A stretch of 64,000 bases of DNA from Rhizobium oryzicola (GCF_030504645.1 NZ_JAUKWQ010000008.1:62001-126000), one strand, 5' to 3'; positions 45,398 through 54,540 are shown, counted from the stretch's first letter. Translations and numbers: made by a program. The notes: generated by a model from the sequence alone, not told the origin.

Positions 45398-45970
45398 TTA
45401 CATGCCCTGCGGGCCGCGGTTCATCGCGGCAATGCCGGTGCGGCAGATCTCGGTCAGGCCGAGCGGCTTCATCACGGCCACGAACTGGTCGATCTTGGAC
45501 GACTTGCCGGTGATCTCAAAAATAAAGTGCGAGACAGTCGCATCCACCACCTTGGCGTGGAAGGCGTCAGCCAGGCGCAGCGTCTCGGCACGTGTTTCGC
45601 CGTCGCTGACCACCTTGACCAGCGCCACTTCGCGCTCGATCGGACGCTCTTGCCCCAGCTGGCTGGCGCGCACAGTCAGGTCCACGACGCGGTGAACCGG
45701 CACGATCCGTTCCAGCTGTGCCTTGATCTGCTCCAGAACGCCGGGCGTTCCCGCCGTCACGATGGTGATGCGCGACAGATGCGCCTCATGCTCCGTTTCC
45801 GACACCGTCAGGCTTTCGATGTTGTAGCCACGGCCGGAGAACAGGCCGATGACGCGGGCGAGAACGCCGGGCTCGTTGTTGACGAGAACGGAGAGCGTGT
45901 GGCGCTCTTCCTTGGAGGTTTCCTGCTGGATGAAATAGGCCGAACCGGTGGGTTGAAGGTGTGCGTTCAT
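45398..45970 (-). CDS. ilvH: Acetolactate synthase small subunit
   Basis: Regulatory subunit of 190 residues with the ACT domain at the N-terminus (HTLSVLVNNEPGVLARVIGLFSGRGYNIESLTV) and the C-terminal domain VDATVSHFIFEITGKSSKI. It binds valine and gives feedback control to the large subunit. It starts 37 nt after the ilvI stop, in one operon. Confidence 0.96.
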   Translation of the reverse strand: MNAHLQPTGSAYFIQQETSKEERHTLSVLVNNEPGVLARVIGLFSGRGYNIESLTVSETEHEAHLSRITIVTAGTPGVLEQIKAQLERIVPVHRVVDLTVRASQLGQERPIEREVALVKVVSDGETRAETLRLADAFHAKVVDATVSHFIFEITGKSSKIDQFVAVMKPLGLTEICRTGIAAMNRGPQGM

Positions 45971-46006
45971 GATGACTGTTCCTCTGAAATGATCCGGTGG
46001 CAGCTC

Positions 46007-47785
46007 TTAAACGAGCTGCCGGCCTTTCGCGTCGATGGCATTGGCAACGGCTTCATCCGTTGCCTCATCCGGCAACAGCATTTCGTTGTGTGCCTTGCCC
46101 GACGGAATCATCGGGAAGCAGTTGGCGAGGTTCGCCACGCGGCAGTCGAAGATGACGGGACGCTTCACCTCGATCATTTCGGCGATCTTGCCGTCCAGTT
46201 CGGCCGGGTTGTCGCAATACATGCCGACCGCGCCATAGGCTTCCGCCAGCTTGACGAAATCAGGCATGGCTTCCGTGTAGGAGTTGGAGAGGCGGTTACC
46301 ATGCAGCAGCTGCTGCCACTGGCGCACCATGCCCATGTACTGGTTGTTCAGGATGAAGATCTTGACCGGCAGGTTATACTGGATCGCGCAGGACATTTCC
46401 TGGATGCACATCTGGATCGAGGCATCACCGGCAATGTCGATGACGAGCGCTTCCGGATGCGCAACCTGTACGCCGATCGCGGCCGGCAGGCCATAACCCA
46501 TGGTGCCGAGGCCGCCCGAAGTCAGCCAGCGGTTCGGCTGCTCGAAACCGAAAAACTGGGCTGCCCACATCTGGTGCTGGCCGACTTCCGTGGTGATGAA
46601 GGTTTCGCGACCCTTGGATGCCTCATAGAGACGCTGGATCGCGTATTGCGGCATGATGACGTCGTTCGAGTTCTTGTAGGCGAAGGACTTGCGCGCGCGC
46701 CAGCGGTTGATCTGCTCCCACCACTCGGCCGTCTGCGCCTTGGCAGGCTTGTTCGGCAGCGCCCGCCAAATGCGAACCATGTCTTCCAGAACCCGGCTGA
46801 CATCACCAACGATCGGGATGTCGACGCGGACATTCTTGTTGATCGACGACGGATCGATATCGATATGGACCTTGCGGGAATTCGGCGAGAAGGCGTTCAG
46901 ACGGCCGGTAATGCGGTCATCGAAGCGCGCACCGATGCAGACCATGACGTCGCAATCATGCATGGCCATGTTTGCTTCGTAGGAACCATGCATGCCAAGC
47001 ATGCCGAGCCAGTTCGGGCCGGATGCCGGATAGGCGCCGAGACCCATCAGCGTGGACGTGATCGGGAAACCGCTGAGCTCAACCAGTTCCCGCAGCAGAC
47101 GGGTGGCTTCCGGACCAGAATTGATGACGCCACCGCCCGTGTAGAGAACGGGGCGGCGTGCGCTCGCCATCAGCTCAATGGCCGCATGGATGGCATTCAG
47201 GTCGCCCTGAACCTTCGGCTGGTAGCTCTTTTCAACAGCATCTTCCGTCTTCGGCGTATAGGTGCCGGTCGCGAACTGGATGTCCTTCGGGATATCGACG
47301 ACGACCGGGCCCGGGCGACCGGTCTGGGCGATGCGGAAGGCCTCGTGGATGATGGATGCCAGTTCGTTGACGTCCTTGACCAGCCAATTGTGCTTCGTGC
47401 AGGGGCGCGTGATGCCGACGGTGTCGCATTCCTGGAAGGCATCCGAACCAATCAGCGTGGTGGGGACCTGACCGGTGAGGCAAACGAGCGGGATGCTGTC
47501 CATCAACGCGTCCTGCAACGGCGTCACGGCATTCGTGGCACCCGGACCGGACGTGACCAGCATGACGCCGACCTTGCCGGTGGAGCGCGCATAACCTTCT
47601 GCGGCGTGACCGGCGCCCTGTTCATGGCGAACGAGAATGTGCTGGATGTCGTCCTGCTGGAAGATCTCGTCATAGATCGGCAGCACGGCACCGCCCGGAT
47701 ATCCGAAGATATGTTCGACCCCATTGTCCTTCAGGGCCTTCAGAACGATCTCCGCCCCTGTCATCCTATTCTCTGTACCCGTCAT
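46007..47785 (-). CDS. ilvI: Acetolactate synthase large subunit
   Basis: Thiamine-diphosphate enzyme of 592 residues. Landmarks: VEHIFGYPGGAVLPIYDEIF, RHEQGAGHAAEGYAR with the catalytic Glu, VTSGPGATNAVTPLQDALMD, IGARFDDRITG for FAD, and VIDIAGDASIQMCIQEM ending in ILNNQYMGMVRQWQQLLH for thiamine. It makes acetolactate and acetohydroxybutyrate. The ATG at 47785 matches the rhizobial family N-terminus. Preceded by a leader peptide and attenuator. Confidence 0.97.
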   Translation of the reverse strand: MTGTENRMTGAEIVLKALKDNGVEHIFGYPGGAVLPIYDEIFQQDDIQHILVRHEQGAGHAAEGYARSTGKVGVMLVTSGPGATNAVTPLQDALMDSIPLVCLTGQVPTTLIGSDAFQECDTVGITRPCTKHNWLVKDVNELASIIHEAFRIAQTGRPGPVVVDIPKDIQFATGTYTPKTEDAVEKSYQPKVQGDLNAIHAAIELMASARRPVLYTGGGVINSGPEATRLLRELVELSGFPITSTLMGLGAYPASGPNWLGMLGMHGSYEANMAMHDCDVMVCIGARFDDRITGRLNAFSPNSRKVHIDIDPSSINKNVRVDIPIVGDVSRVLEDMVRIWRALPNKPAKAQTAEWWEQINRWRARKSFAYKNSNDVIMPQYAIQRLYEASKGRETFITTEVGQHQMWAAQFFGFEQPNRWLTSGGLGTMGYGLPAAIGVQVAHPEALVIDIAGDASIQMCIQEMSCAIQYNLPVKIFILNNQYMGMVRQWQQLLHGNRLSNSYTEAMPDFVKLAEAYGAVGMYCDNPAELDGKIAEMIEVKRPVIFDCRVANLANCFPMIPSGKAHNEMLLPDEATDEAVANAIDAKGRQLV

Positions 47786-47842
47786 GTCGAAAGTCCGTTT
47801 TCTGCTGATTGCGACGAGGCCCCGGGGCCTGATTGAAGGCAT

Positions 47843-47868
47843 AAAAAAAGGCCCCTTGAGGGAGCCTT
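47843..47868 (-). terminator. Attenuator terminator of ilvIH
   Basis: On the minus strand AAGG-C-TCCC pairs with GGGGCCTT across TCAA, followed by a seven-T run (plus strand A-run at 47843-47849). It lies 33 nt downstream of the leader stop and 58 nt before ilvI, the right position for an attenuator. Confidence 0.8.
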
Positions 47869-47869
47869 C

Positions 47870-47976
47870 GGTTAGCGCATGGGTGGCTAATGCCGGATGG
47901 TTACACCATCCTGCCCATGCGCCGTCCCACCACGATAAGTGCGTTTGAAATCTTCATGAGGCAGACTGTTAGCCAC
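47870..47976 (-). promoter_or_regulatory. Leader RNA with alternative hairpins upstream of ilvIH
   Basis: Plus-strand complementary blocks: GCGCATGGG (47875-47883) with CCCATGCGC (47914-47922); GGATGG (47895-47900) with CCATCC (47906-47911); GTGGCTAA (47883-47890) with TTAGCCAC (47969-47976); and GGTTAGC (47870-47876) with GCTAATGCC (47886-47894). Several exclude one another, as expected in attenuation. The first hairpin begins right after the leader codons for Ile and Val. Confidence 0.7.
47901..47957 (-). CDS. ilvL: ilv leader peptide
   Basis: An 18-residue frame, MKISNALIVVGRRMGRMV, reads ALIVV (Leu-Ile-Val-Val, with an Ile at position 3) just ahead of the attenuator hairpin. A ribosome stalled at these codons when charged branched-chain tRNAs run short would change the RNA fold. 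No strong Shine-Dalgarno is visible (gtctgcctc). The assignment rests on position and codon content. Confidence 0.7.
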   Translation of the reverse strand: MKISNALIVVGRRMGRMV

Positions 47977-48172
47977 AAAATTGCGCCGCGTCAACGCAGC
48001 TGCGCAAGAAAAGACCAAGAAGGACAATGATAAGCTTGAAAAACAGGCACTTGGAAGAAATGCAACCGGAAACCACTTGTTAAGAATGGGCGCTTAAGGT
48101 CCAAAAGTGTGACTATTTCTCAAGTTTGGGCGCAGGTCACGCCACAACCCGCCGCATGAAGAGGCCAATCAC

Positions 48173-50236
48173 TTGAGTGATCACGAGCGCGAACAGCTGA
48201 TGTCGGCAGCCGAGCGGGAACGGCGTGATACCATGCATCCCGGCAACCGCATGCTGGGCCGGGTCGTTTCTTGCAACGGTTCGCGGGCAACGATTGCAGC
48301 ACTTGCAGAAGGCGGTTCCACAGAGCTGACAGAGCTCTGGTCGGTCGGCCGACTGATTTCCATCAGCGTTGGCTCCAACCGCGTGGTAGCCCTGACTTAT
48401 GCCATGTCGACCGGTGGCACGGAATGGGGCGAAGGCCGAGACAACGAGTTCCGTGTCGAAGTGGAACTGATGGGTGAAGTCCGCGTCGGACCTGACGGAC
48501 GCGAAGAATTCTCTGGCGGCATCTCCCGCTATCCCTATCTCGGCGCCATAGCCCACCGCATCCGCGCAGCAGACCTTCGCCGGATCTATGAAAGCCGCAA
48601 TTCCGATACCTGTGTCATCGGAAGGCTGACCCAGGATGAATCGATCGAGGCCAGCATCCACATTCCCTCCATGCTGTCGAAGCATTTCGCCATCGTCGGC
48701 TCGACGGGCGTGGGAAAGTCGACAGCGGTTTCCCTGCTGCTGCACAAGGCCATCGAGTCCGACCCGAAGCTGCGCGTCCTGATCCTCGACCCGCATAACG
48801 AATTTGCAGCAGCGTTCCCCGAAAAGGCGGTCGTCATCGATACCGAAACGCTCGACCTGCCCTTCTGGTTGATGCGGTTGGACGAGTTCGCAGAAGTGGT
48901 GTTTCGCGGGCGTCCGCCCGTTGCCGAAGAACTGGATATCCTGCGCGACCTGATTCCTGAAGCCAAACGCGCCTTTCGCGGCGGCGACACGTCGCTGATG
49001 CGCCGCAGCACGGAGAAGAGTTCCGTCACAGCCGATACGCCGGTGCCCTATCGCATGGCGGATCTACTTGCGCTGATCGACGAGCGCATCGGTCGCCTGG
49101 AAGGGCGCGGCGAGAAACCCTTCCTGCGTTCCGTCAAGATGCGCGTGCAATCGGCGATTAACGATCCGCGCTACCATTTCATGTTCTCCAACAACACGAT
49201 CAATGACACGATCATGGAGACCATTGCGCATATCTTTCGCATTCCGGGCGACGACCGCCCGATCTGTACCTTCCAGTTGGCGGGCATTCCTTCGGAAGTC
49301 GTGAACTCAGTTGCCTCCATCCTTTGCCGCATGTCCTTCGAACTGGCACTCTGGAGCGAAGGCGCGATCCATATGCTTGTGGTGTGCGAGGAAGCGCACC
49401 GCTACGTTCCGGCCGATCGCGACCTCGGCTTCTTCCCGACGCGTCAGGCGATTGCCCGCATCGCCAAGGAAGGTCGAAAATACGGCGTCTCGCTCGGCGT
49501 GATCACGCAGCGTCCCGGCGAACTGGACCAGACCATCCTTTCTCAATGCTCGACCGTGTTTGCCATGCGTCTTGCCAATGATCGCGACCAGGAGATCATC
49601 CGCTCCGCCATTCCGAACTCGTCCATTTCCACAACCAGCTTCCTGTCTTCCATCGGCAATGGAGAGGCGATCGCCTTCGGCGAGGCAATCACCGTGCCCA
49701 TGCGCATGCGCTTCAGCCGCGTTTCAGAGAATATGCTGCCAAAGGCAAACGGCGTCAGTGAAAAGGGCTCTGAGCAATCGCCTGACAATGTCGATCTGCG
49801 CATGGTCGTCCAGCGCATGCGCGCGGTGACCACGCCCGACATTTCAAACTTCCAGCGCTCGTTCGAGCAGAGCTATCCGGGACGGGAAACGCGTACCGAG
49901 CCTGGCATGGATGTGCCGGCCAGCAGTGCCGAGGTGGATCGCTGGCGCGAGGAGCTTGTGCGGGAGGAGCCGCGCGCGCCCTCGCCTGCCGCGCCACCGC
50001 CGCCACGATCATCGGCCTCGTTAGAGCCCTATCGGCCCGATATGCTGCCTGGCAGAAACCCCGAGCCGGCTACCGCGGAGGCACGCATCATTCGCCGCGA
50101 GCTTCCCGCAGCGGACAGCCGTTTCGGGTCCACGGATGATCCCTTACGCGAACGGCAACCCTTGCCGCGACGTGAAGGGTCCTTGCGCGAGAGCCTGCTG
50201 AAGCGGCCGCTTTCCAGCCTTTACGACAAGGACTGA
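48173..50236 (+). CDS. HerA-like DNA translocase/ATPase
   Basis: Protein of 687 residues. An N-terminal HAS-barrel region (GRVVSCNGSRATIAALAEGG) leads into a RecA-like ATPase with Walker A AIVGSTGVGKSTAV, Walker B HMLVVCEEAHRY, and VITQRPGELDQTILSQC, the DUF87/HerA features. The C-terminal about 110 residues are Pro-rich and disordered. It starts with TTG at 48173 with AGAGG 8 nt upstream; the next ATG is at 48200. No NurA partner is nearby. Its 3' end overlaps convergent miaA by 16 nt. Confidence 0.88.
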   Translation: MSDHEREQLMSAAERERRDTMHPGNRMLGRVVSCNGSRATIAALAEGGSTELTELWSVGRLISISVGSNRVVALTYAMSTGGTEWGEGRDNEFRVEVELMGEVRVGPDGREEFSGGISRYPYLGAIAHRIRAADLRRIYESRNSDTCVIGRLTQDESIEASIHIPSMLSKHFAIVGSTGVGKSTAVSLLLHKAIESDPKLRVLILDPHNEFAAAFPEKAVVIDTETLDLPFWLMRLDEFAEVVFRGRPPVAEELDILRDLIPEAKRAFRGGDTSLMRRSTEKSSVTADTPVPYRMADLLALIDERIGRLEGRGEKPFLRSVKMRVQSAINDPRYHFMFSNNTINDTIMETIAHIFRIPGDDRPICTFQLAGIPSEVVNSVASILCRMSFELALWSEGAIHMLVVCEEAHRYVPADRDLGFFPTRQAIARIAKEGRKYGVSLGVITQRPGELDQTILSQCSTVFAMRLANDRDQEIIRSAIPNSSISTTSFLSSIGNGEAIAFGEAITVPMRMRFSRVSENMLPKANGVSEKGSEQSPDNVDLRMVVQRMRAVTTPDISNFQRSFEQSYPGRETRTEPGMDVPASSAEVDRWREELVREEPRAPSPAAPPPPRSSASLEPYRPDMLPGRNPEPATAEARIIRRELPAADSRFGSTDDPLRERQPLPRREGSLRESLLKRPLSSLYDKD

Positions 50237-51144
50237 CCAGCGATCCCCAACGGATCGAACCGTTCCCAGCTGTCATCCATCTGGTTGCGAAACCAGGTCA
50301 TCTGGCGCTTGGCATATTGCCGCGTGAGCGCCGAGCCGCGCTCAATCACCTGATCGCGCGACATCTCGCCCCTCAGCATGGCTGCGATCTCGGCAACGCC
50401 AATGGCCTTCATAGAGGTGGCATCCGCTGGCAGATGAAGCTTCAAAAGCGCCTCCACCTCTTCCACTGCGCCCGTCTCCAGCATGATCTCGAAACGGCGA
50501 TTGATCCGGTCGTGCAGCACCTTACGCTCCGGCAGCACAACGATCTTGCGAGCCGTCGCGAGATCGATGATGACGGGGCCCGTTGCCGCCTGAAATTCCG
50601 CAATCGAACGCCCCGTTGTGAGAACCACCTCCAGCGCCCGCACGATGCGCTGACCATCACTGACCGCCAGACGCGCCGCAACAACAGGGTCGAGACGGCT
50701 GAGCTCCTGGTGAAGCGGCTCGGCCCCTTCCGCAATCAGACGTGCCCGCAAGCTCTCCCGCAGATCTGTCGGGATCGCCGGCATCTCCGACAGCCCGCCT
50801 GTCAGCGCCTTGAAGTAAAGCCCCGTGCCGCCGACGAACACCGGCAGGCGGCTTTCGTGCCTGATCTCCGGCAGAAGCTGCTGTACCGAACGAAGCCAGT
50901 CACCGGTAGAATAAAGCTCTCCCGCCGGCACATGCCCGTAAAGCAGGTGGGGAATGCCTTCCATCTCTTCGTCTGCGGGACGCGCCGTCAGCACGCGCAG
51001 CGTATCATAGACCTGCATGCTGTCGGCATTGATCACTACGCCGCCATGCTGCTTTGCGAGCGACAGCGCCAGCGCCGACTTGCCGCTGGCCGTCGGTCCG
51101 GTTATCAGGATGGCCCCGCCATTTGGTTCAAGGTCTTTCATCAT
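50221..51144 (-). CDS. miaA: tRNA dimethylallyltransferase
   Basis: Enzyme of 307 residues. P-loop: ILITGPTASGKSALAL; NADSMQVYDTLRVLTARP; VFVGGTGLYFKAL; DGQRIVRALEV; TRQYAKRQMTWFRNQ. It adds dimethylallyl to A37 of tRNAs that read UNN codons. Two consecutive ATGs (51144, 51141) exist; either gives the family N-terminus. The start is head-to-head with serB, the two start codons overlapping by two bases. Confidence 0.95.
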   Translation of the reverse strand: MMKDLEPNGGAILITGPTASGKSALALSLAKQHGGVVINADSMQVYDTLRVLTARPADEEMEGIPHLLYGHVPAGELYSTGDWLRSVQQLLPEIRHESRLPVFVGGTGLYFKALTGGLSEMPAIPTDLRESLRARLIAEGAEPLHQELSRLDPVVAARLAVSDGQRIVRALEVVLTTGRSIAEFQAATGPVIIDLATARKIVVLPERKVLHDRINRRFEIMLETGAVEEVEALLKLHLPADATSMKAIGVAEIAAMLRGEMSRDQVIERGSALTRQYAKRQMTWFRNQMDDSWERFDPLGIAGQSLS

Positions 51145-52036
51145 GGCTCTCGTTGCCACGCTCATTGCCCATCCGTCAAACCCCATCCTGACATCGAAGC
51201 TTGGAGAACAGGCCGCAGACGCCGTCAAGGCCTCCGGTCTCTACTGGCTGGCGGATGGCATTGCCTGCGATCTGGCGCTTAAGGATGATGCGGACGCAGC
51301 AAACGTGGAAGCCGCCCTTCGCGCCGTCATCGGCTCGGCCCCCATCGATGTGGTGGTTCAGAATGCCGAGACGCGACGCAAGAAGCTTCTGATCGCCGAT
51401 ATGGACTCCACTATGATCGGCCAGGAATGCATTGACGAACTGGCGGATGTGGTGGGTCTGAAGGACAAGGTGGCGACGATCACCGCCCGCGCTATGAATG
51501 GCGAGATCGCCTTCGAGCCGGCCCTGCGCGAGCGCGTTGCACTGCTGAAGGGATTACCAATTTCGGTCGTAGATGAAGTCATCGAAAAGCGCATCACTTT
51601 AACCTCGGGCGGGTTGGAGCTGCTCGCCACCATGCGCGCCCGCGGCCACCACACCGCGCTCGTGTCCGGCGGCTTCACGGTCTTCACCAGCCGCATCGCC
51701 GACATGCTAGGCTTCCACGTCAACCGTGCCAACATCCTGCTGGAAGAGGACGGCGTGCTGACCGGCGAAGTTGCGGAACCGATTCTCGGCAAGCAGGCCA
51801 AGGTGGATGCGCTGAACGAGATTTCCGCCGAACTCGGCATTTCGCCTGATGAAGCGATCGCGGTCGGCGATGGCGCCAACGACCTCGGCATGCTGGGGCT
51901 GGCAGGCTCCGGTGTCGCGCTGCATGCCAAGCCGACTGTGGCCGCCCAGGCGAAAATGCGCATCGACCATGGCGATCTGACCGCCCTCCTCTATATCCAG
52001 GGCTATCGCAAGACGGATTTCGTTGTCCCCCAATGA
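51143..52036 (+). CDS. serB: Phosphoserine phosphatase
   Basis: HAD-type enzyme of 297 residues that makes serine. HAD motif I: IADMDSTMIGQECIDELA; motif II: TALVSGGFTVF; motif III: KQAKVDALNEISAELG; motif IV: AIAVGDGANDLGMLG. The N-terminal about 75 residues are the usual rhizobial ACT-like extension. The MALVATLIAHPSNPIL start matches homologues. Its promoter must lie inside miaA. It overlaps the next gene by ATGA. Confidence 0.96.
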   Translation: MALVATLIAHPSNPILTSKLGEQAADAVKASGLYWLADGIACDLALKDDADAANVEAALRAVIGSAPIDVVVQNAETRRKKLLIADMDSTMIGQECIDELADVVGLKDKVATITARAMNGEIAFEPALRERVALLKGLPISVVDEVIEKRITLTSGGLELLATMRARGHHTALVSGGFTVFTSRIADMLGFHVNRANILLEEDGVLTGEVAEPILGKQAKVDALNEISAELGISPDEAIAVGDGANDLGMLGLAGSGVALHAKPTVAAQAKMRIDHGDLTALLYIQGYRKTDFVVPQ

Positions 52037-52635
52037 GCTTGACCGAGCCTCGCATCATTCTGGAGACCAAGCGGCTACGCCTGCGCAGCTGGATCGACAG
52101 CGATCGCGACCTGTTTCGGGAGATCAACGCCGATCCGAAGGTGATGGAGTTCTTCCCCTTCCGCCGTTCCCATGAAGAAGCCGACGAACTACTGACCCGC
52201 GTCAACTCGCTGATCGCGGACCAGATGCTGGGCTTCTTCGCCGTGGAACTGAAGGAAACAGAGGAGCCCATGGGCTTTTGCGGCATTTCGCCTGCCAATA
52301 TGCCCGGCATCTTCCCCGAAGGCACGATCGAGATCGGCTGGCGGCTTGCGACCCGCTACTGGGGCCATGGCTATATCACCGAAGCGGCCGAGGGACTGCT
52401 CGACTATGGCTTCCGCACCATCGGGCTCGGCTGGATCGTCTCCTTCGCGGTGGAAGAGAACCAGCGTTCCACCGCCGTCATGCAGCGTATCGGCATGATC
52501 AGGCGGCCGGATCTCGACTTCAATCATCCGCGCGTGCCGGACACGCATCCGCATCTGCAGCGCCATGTGAGCTACGCGATCACGAAGGAGCAATATCTGG
52601 AGCGTGGTCGAGTACCACGTGAAGTCGTCACCTAG
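52033..52635 (+). CDS. GNAT acetyltransferase, RimJ/RimL type
   Basis: Protein of 200 residues: ILETKRLRLRSWIDSDRDLFREINADPKVMEFFPF at the start, IEIGWRLATRYWGHGYITEAAEGLLDYGF as the acetyl-CoA part, and SFAVEENQRSTAVMQRIGM. The acceptor could be a protein N-terminus or a small molecule. Its ATG overlaps the serB stop (ATGA), so it is translationally coupled. Confidence 0.9.
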   Translation: MSLTEPRIILETKRLRLRSWIDSDRDLFREINADPKVMEFFPFRRSHEEADELLTRVNSLIADQMLGFFAVELKETEEPMGFCGISPANMPGIFPEGTIEIGWRLATRYWGHGYITEAAEGLLDYGFRTIGLGWIVSFAVEENQRSTAVMQRIGMIRRPDLDFNHPRVPDTHPHLQRHVSYAITKEQYLERGRVPREVVT

Positions 52636-52640
52636 CTTCA

Positions 52641-52779
52641 TTCCCCCTCTGGCTGCCGCCATCTCCCCCACAAGGGGGGAGAAGACCCGCGGCCACGCCT
52701 TCGCCACATCTGAGCAGGGACAGTGCTGCGGGTTAAGTCCCTCCCCCTTTTGTGGGGAGGGGTTGGGGAGGGGTCTTGA
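52641..52779. repeat. Rhizobial intergenic mosaic repeat (RIME/ABC-like)
   Basis: Two C/G-rich inverted repeats: TCTCCCCCACAAGGGGGGAGA (52662-52682, imperfect) and CCCTCCCCCTTTTGTGGGGA extending to AGGGG (52739-52762). Such blocks are scattered in Rhizobium and Agrobacterium intergenic DNA. It lies between the convergent GNAT gene and the HtrA gene. Confidence 0.7.
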
Positions 52780-52809
52780 ACTCACGTAGCGCTTGCGGTT
52801 GGCACCACC

Positions 52810-54384
52810 TCACTCCAGCGGCAGCGCCACGAAGCGCAACTCACCGTTTGAACCCGCAATCATCATATGCGCATTGCGGCGGCCTTCGCTCTTCAGTTCC
52901 TTGATGCGGTCGGTGACATCACCCGGCGTGGCGACGAAATCCTGAGCGATCTCGACAATCACATCGCCCACCTTCAGCCCCTTTTCAGCAGCGGGTGAAC
53001 CGGCTGTCACTTCCGTGACGACAACACCCTCAACCGCATCGGCGATGCCAAAGCTCTTGTGCCGTTCCGGCGTCAGCATCGACACGGTCATACCGAACAG
53101 TTTTGCGGGATCTTCCGCATTGACCTGCTTTTGCGGGTCCTTCTTGTCCGCCGGTGGCTTGGCGCCCTGCTCCGTGGACTTGTCCTTGTAGGTATCCTTG
53201 TCCTCGTCTTCCGCCTCGGCATTGTCTTCCAGCCGGCCGAGCGTCACCTTCACCGTCTGCTGCTTGCCATTGCGCATGATCACCACGTCGACAGCCTTGC
53301 CGACCGGGCTTTCGGCAACGGCGAGCGGCAGATCCCGCATTTCCTTCACCGGCTTGCCATCGAAGGAGAGGATCACGTCACCCGATTTGATCACACCATT
53401 GTCGACAGGACCGCCTTTCACGACACCGGACACCAGCGCACCACGCGCACTATCCATGCCGAGGCTTTCCGCCACGTCATCCGTGACAGGCTGGATGCGC
53501 ACGCCGAGCCAGCCGCGGCGCGTCTCGCCAAAATCGATCAGCTGCTGCACCACGTTCTGTGCAAGCTCTGTCGGCACGGCAAAGCCGATGCCGATCGAGC
53601 CGCCGCTCGGCGAAATGATCGCCGTATTGATGCCGATCACCTCGCCCTTCATGTTGAAAAGAGGACCACCGGAATTGCCCTTGTTGATCGCTGCATCCGT
53701 CTGGATGAAGTTGTCGTAAGGGCCAGCATTGATGTTGCGCCCGCGCGCCGAGATGATACCGATGGTGACAGAGCCGCCCAGGCCGAACGGGTTGCCGATC
53801 GCCATGACCCAGTCGCCGATGCGCATCTGCTTGGAATCGCCGAACTTGACCGCCTTCAGCGGCGTTTTCGACTCAACCTTCAGCACGGAAAGGTCGGTCT
53901 TCGTATCGGTGCCGACCAGCTTCGCCTTCAGCTTGTTTCCGTTCGGGAAGATGACCTCGATATCATCAGCACCCTCGATGACGTGGTTGTTGGTCACGAC
54001 ATAACCCGACGGGTCGATGACGAAGCCCGAACCCAGCGAATTGACCTTGCGGTTACCCTGGTCCTTGCCCTGCTTGTCGAAGAAATCGTTGAAGAATTCC
54101 TGGAAGGGAGAGCCCTGCTCCGGCACGACCGGTTGCGGACCGGCGCCCTCGTTCTTGACGCTCTGCGAGGTCGAGATATTGACGACCGCATCCAGCAGCC
54201 CTTCGGCGAGATCCGCGACGGACGCGGGGCCTGCCATGGCTGCAGCCGTGCGGTTCGGCAGCGTTGGCTGAATGGCGGGCGAGACCTGCGCGAAGGCGAC
54301 AGTAGCGGAAAGATTGCCGATCATGGCAGCGGCCATTACCGCAGCAATCGAGTGTCTTAAAGGCGAGCGCGTGAAATTCACCAT
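52810..54384 (-). CDS. degP: HtrA/Do-type periplasmic serine protease
   Basis: Protease of 524 residues with an N-terminal signal (ending ATVAFA). Triad: His134 in VTNNHVIEG, Asp164 in TKTDLSVLK, Ser238 in AINKGNSGGPLFN. Two PDZ domains follow (RRGWLGVRIQPVTDDVAESLG and the C-terminal VVVTEVTAGSPAAEKGLKVGD), joined by an Asp/Lys-rich linker of about 50 residues. It degrades or folds misfolded envelope proteins. Downstream of hflKC on the same strand, separated by a terminator. Confidence 0.96.
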   Translation of the reverse strand: MVNFTRSPLRHSIAAVMAAAMIGNLSATVAFAQVSPAIQPTLPNRTAAAMAGPASVADLAEGLLDAVVNISTSQSVKNEGAGPQPVVPEQGSPFQEFFNDFFDKQGKDQGNRKVNSLGSGFVIDPSGYVVTNNHVIEGADDIEVIFPNGNKLKAKLVGTDTKTDLSVLKVESKTPLKAVKFGDSKQMRIGDWVMAIGNPFGLGGSVTIGIISARGRNINAGPYDNFIQTDAAINKGNSGGPLFNMKGEVIGINTAIISPSGGSIGIGFAVPTELAQNVVQQLIDFGETRRGWLGVRIQPVTDDVAESLGMDSARGALVSGVVKGGPVDNGVIKSGDVILSFDGKPVKEMRDLPLAVAESPVGKAVDVVIMRNGKQQTVKVTLGRLEDNAEAEDEDKDTYKDKSTEQGAKPPADKKDPQKQVNAEDPAKLFGMTVSMLTPERHKSFGIADAVEGVVVTEVTAGSPAAEKGLKVGDVIVEIAQDFVATPGDVTDRIKELKSEGRRNAHMMIAGSNGELRFVALPLE

Positions 54385-54516
54385 CAGGCATCCTCGTTGT
54401 CGCTATATCCGCATCAAGCCAAAACCATAAGGCGGAATGAAGACGCAGGGAATCGCCTTTTTCGTGAGGCGATGGATGTTCACAGCAAAGCCGCGTACGG
54501 ACGACATCTAAAGAGA

Positions 54517-54540
54517 AAGGGCGGTCCGAAAACCGCCCTT
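54517..54540 (-). terminator. Terminator of hflKC
   Basis: AAGGGCGGT (54517-54525) and ACCGCCCTT (54532-54540) form a perfect 9-bp stem; on the minus strand TTTCTCTTT follows. Confidence 0.85.

Noticed and set aside
45527-47836. Very long open frame on the plus strand opposite ilvIH (about 770 codons)
   Set aside because: It is antisense to two clearly conserved genes, has no family resemblance, and arises from GC-rich codon bias.
53059-54360. Plus-strand frame of about 430 codons opposite the HtrA protease
   Set aside because: Antisense to a gene with an intact catalytic triad; no domain or ribosome-binding site supports it.
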